Of a stretch of 64,000 nucleotides of DNA, positions 62,467 to 64,000 are shown piece after piece. Made by a program: the position numbers and the translations under genes. The notes under the pieces were generated by a model. The model had not been told where the DNA came from. It saw only the letters and a program-made list of their open reading frames with translations, and made no database searches. The first letter of the stretch is position 1, and every line of letters starts with the position of its first letter. This DNA is from Betaproteobacteria bacterium (GTDB lineage Bacteria > Bdellovibrionota_B > Oligoflexia > Silvanigrellales > Silvanigrellaceae), in contig VGHE01000006.1 in the NCBI GenBank assembly GCA_016868315.1, positions 1-64,000 of the forward strand, in the 5' to 3' direction.

Positions 62467-63894
62467 ATGATACCACATAAGCTTCACCCGGCCGTCTCTC
62501 AGCATCCACGGATTTTGGCGGCCCGTGAAATCTGCGAAACCCTGCGCACAGCAGGCCGGCAGGCCTGGTGGGTTGGCGGATGCGTCCGAGATTTCCTACT
62601 GAATCCTGAAGAGCCGCCCAACGATATAGACATCTCAACCGACGCTTCCTTCGATGAAGTGCACAGACTTCTCCCCAAGACCATCGGCATCGGTAAAGCC
62701 TTCGGCGTCGGACTTGTGAGCCGAGGAGAATACGCATTCGAGGTGTCGACCTTCAGAAAAGAATCCGAGTACACCGACCGCCGTCACCCAAGTCTAGTTT
62801 CGCAAGGCACAATCGAAGAAGACAGCGCCCGGCGTGATTTCACTGTAAATGCACTTTACTTCGATCCAATCGACGAACTTATCGTCGACTTCCACAATGG
62901 ACTTTCGGATCTGAAACAACGGCAAATCCGCTGTGTCGGCGATGCCAAAATGCGTCTGCACGAGGATCCACTTCGGATCCTCAGGCTGCACCGCTTCTCG
63001 GCGAATCTCAATTTCTCGATCGAACCCGAGACCAAAGCTGCCGCCCATGCACTTACTGGTGAACTCATTCACATCAGCCTCGAGCGGGTTCTGCTCGAAA
63101 TCTCGAAAGTCAAAGCCGCGGCATTCGCTCGGTTTGCGCAAAGCACCCGCAATGCGCAATGGATTCTCCTGCAGTACAATTCGCCTGCTAGATCCTCGGC
63201 GACACCTGTTCCTGTTGCACTGCAGGAGTCACCTCATTCTTTCAATTTGCCCGTCGCGGCATTTCGGCACCCGGGAACTCTCTTCCTGCTGATGTGTCAC
63301 AGCAATTTTGGGCAGAGCGCCTTTGATTGGGTGAACATATTGAAAACCTGGCCGCTGTCTGCATCGGAACGCGCCCATGTTGAACTTGCTGTTCGTTTTG
63401 GGAGCGGCAAGTTTCGCGTTCCTCAATGCTCAGATCCACAAGCACAACTCAGCGCCTGGCAAGATTTTCTCGAACAGTGCCGGTGGCTGGTGCGCCAATC
63501 GAGAACCGAATTGCTCGATGCCTCTTGGCTTGTTGAAAATATCGCAGCCGATACCTTCAATCCAACCGACCTCGTGCACAGTTTTTGCAGAACGTGCAGC
63601 GCAGAATACACGCATCTGAGCCTTGCGCAGGCCATTGAAAACACGGTTGGCGAGAACTGCAAACCCGTTCGGGCAGAACTGAACCAGTGGGCAAAGGACA
63701 AACCTCAGGAAGCACTTGGATGGGCACGACTCATGACCGACATCGCCGCACTGCTGCAATACACAGGCTGCAGCACAGCGCAGCTTCCTGAATTTATACG
63801 TCACACGCATCAACAGCTGAATACGGAGACATGCGCACAGGCATTGCTCTGGGCAGCAAACCGCGCAAAGAAAAAACCACCCCGGAGCAACTGA
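62467..63894 (+). CDS. CCA-adding / poly(A) polymerase family nucleotidyltransferase
   Basis: 475 aa from the ATG at 62467; a TTG at 62458 with GGAG 8 bases upstream is a good alternative. Class II nucleotidyltransferase head: WWVGGCVRDFLL, NDIDISTDA (catalytic Asp pair), RRDFTVNALYFDP, then EDPLRILRLHRFSANL. The C-terminal half is divergent and I see no HD domain. CCA addition to tRNA and mRNA polyadenylation (PcnB) cannot be separated here. Its stop codon lies inside a minus-strand terminator. Confidence 0.85.
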   Translation: MIPHKLHPAVSQHPRILAAREICETLRTAGRQAWWVGGCVRDFLLNPEEPPNDIDISTDASFDEVHRLLPKTIGIGKAFGVGLVSRGEYAFEVSTFRKESEYTDRRHPSLVSQGTIEEDSARRDFTVNALYFDPIDELIVDFHNGLSDLKQRQIRCVGDAKMRLHEDPLRILRLHRFSANLNFSIEPETKAAAHALTGELIHISLERVLLEISKVKAAAFARFAQSTRNAQWILLQYNSPARSSATPVPVALQESPHSFNLPVAAFRHPGTLFLLMCHSNFGQSAFDWVNILKTWPLSASERAHVELAVRFGSGKFRVPQCSDPQAQLSAWQDFLEQCRWLVRQSRTELLDASWLVENIAADTFNPTDLVHSFCRTCSAEYTHLSLAQAIENTVGENCKPVRAELNQWAKDKPQEALGWARLMTDIAALLQYTGCSTAQLPEFIRHTHQQLNTETCAQALLWAANRAKKKPPRSN

Positions 63895-63912
63895 ACAGTT
63901 GTCACGGGGTGG
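63871..63912 (-). terminator. Terminator for a gene entering from the right edge
   Basis: On the minus strand, CCACCCCG ... CGGGGTGG enclosing a second stem CAACTG / CAGTTG, followed by six T. It lies within the last codons and stop of the nucleotidyltransferase gene on the other strand. Confidence 0.75.
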
Positions 63913-63939
63913 ATTCGAGTTTCAAGTCAGCACAGGTCG

Positions 63940-63999
63940 TCAGCGCCCAAGCGTATTCTTGAGTGCAGCGAAGGCTTGCGGAGTTGTGCTGCGTGTGTG
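63940..63999 (-). CDS. C-terminal end of an unidentified gene
   Basis: A minus-strand frame open from the right edge encodes 19 residues (HTRSTTPQAFAALKNTLGR) and stops at 63940-63942, about 28 bases before the terminator at 63871-63912. The terminator supports a gene ending here, but too little is visible to name it. Confidence 0.4.
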   Translation of the reverse strand, partial: HTRSTTPQAFAALKNTLGR

Positions 64000-64000
64000 A

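Overview
The window comes from a Gram-negative, motile bacterium with roughly balanced base composition. Lipoprotein signal peptides, outer-membrane barrels and a LolA-like carrier indicate an outer membrane. A fliK-flgD-flgE block shows a flagellum, and a PilT-type ATPase shows type IV pili. The gene mix (tandem subtilases, rhomboid, matrixin-like protease, HD-GYP protein, acyl-ACP-reductase-like and DUF3419 lipid enzymes, many orphan lipoproteins) resembles Bdellovibrionota/Oligoflexia or a related former deltaproteobacterial group. That placement is inference. Genes are tightly packed: 4-bp ATGA or GTGA overlaps and tail-to-tail overlaps are frequent. I see no insertion sequences, prophage or CRISPR array.

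Layout. 1-7.9 kb (minus): start of an SrkA-like kinase coupled to a TPR lipoprotein; fusA, rpsG and rpsL, with a terminator between rpsG and fusA; two subtilisin-like proteases, one with its start codon inside a perfect hairpin. 8.3-14 kb (plus): fliK, flgD with an 18-bp tandem repeat, flgE, and a fatty-acid-desaturase-like gene. 14-23 kb: two small genes around a terminator that abuts a start codon, a large orphan lipoprotein, deoC-deoA, hutUI and a SpoU/TrmH methyltransferase. 23-34 kb: amidase-like lipoprotein, esterase, rhomboid-pilT, HD-GYP protein, HNH nuclease, SDR, an Ala-rich barrel protein and an FAD-dependent lipoprotein.

34-43 kb (minus): an operon joined by three ATGA overlaps: an inositol-monophosphatase-like/TldD fusion, TldE, exonuclease III and a class A penicillin-binding protein with an expanded transpeptidase domain. 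43-48 kb: PP2C phosphatase with a GYF2-like domain, a secreted CxxCH protein with a partner lipoprotein, a divergent MNIO (DUF692)-like protein with its DUF2063-like partner, and tRNA-Leu(UAA). 48-56 kb: fabG, a matrixin, and a five-gene operon combining DAG-kinase-like, acyl-ACP-reductase-like and BtaA/DUF3419-like enzymes with a LolA-like carrier and an outer-membrane protein. 56-64 kb: rsmB-like, der, an alpha/beta hydrolase, a GT39-like membrane protein, a CCA/poly(A) polymerase-family gene, and a terminator for a gene entering from the right edge.

The strongest candidates for undescribed biology are the lipid/transport operon (49.9-56.1 kb), the ligand-poor MNIO pair (46.5-48.0 kb) and the phosphatase-TldD fusion operon (34.3-42.7 kb).
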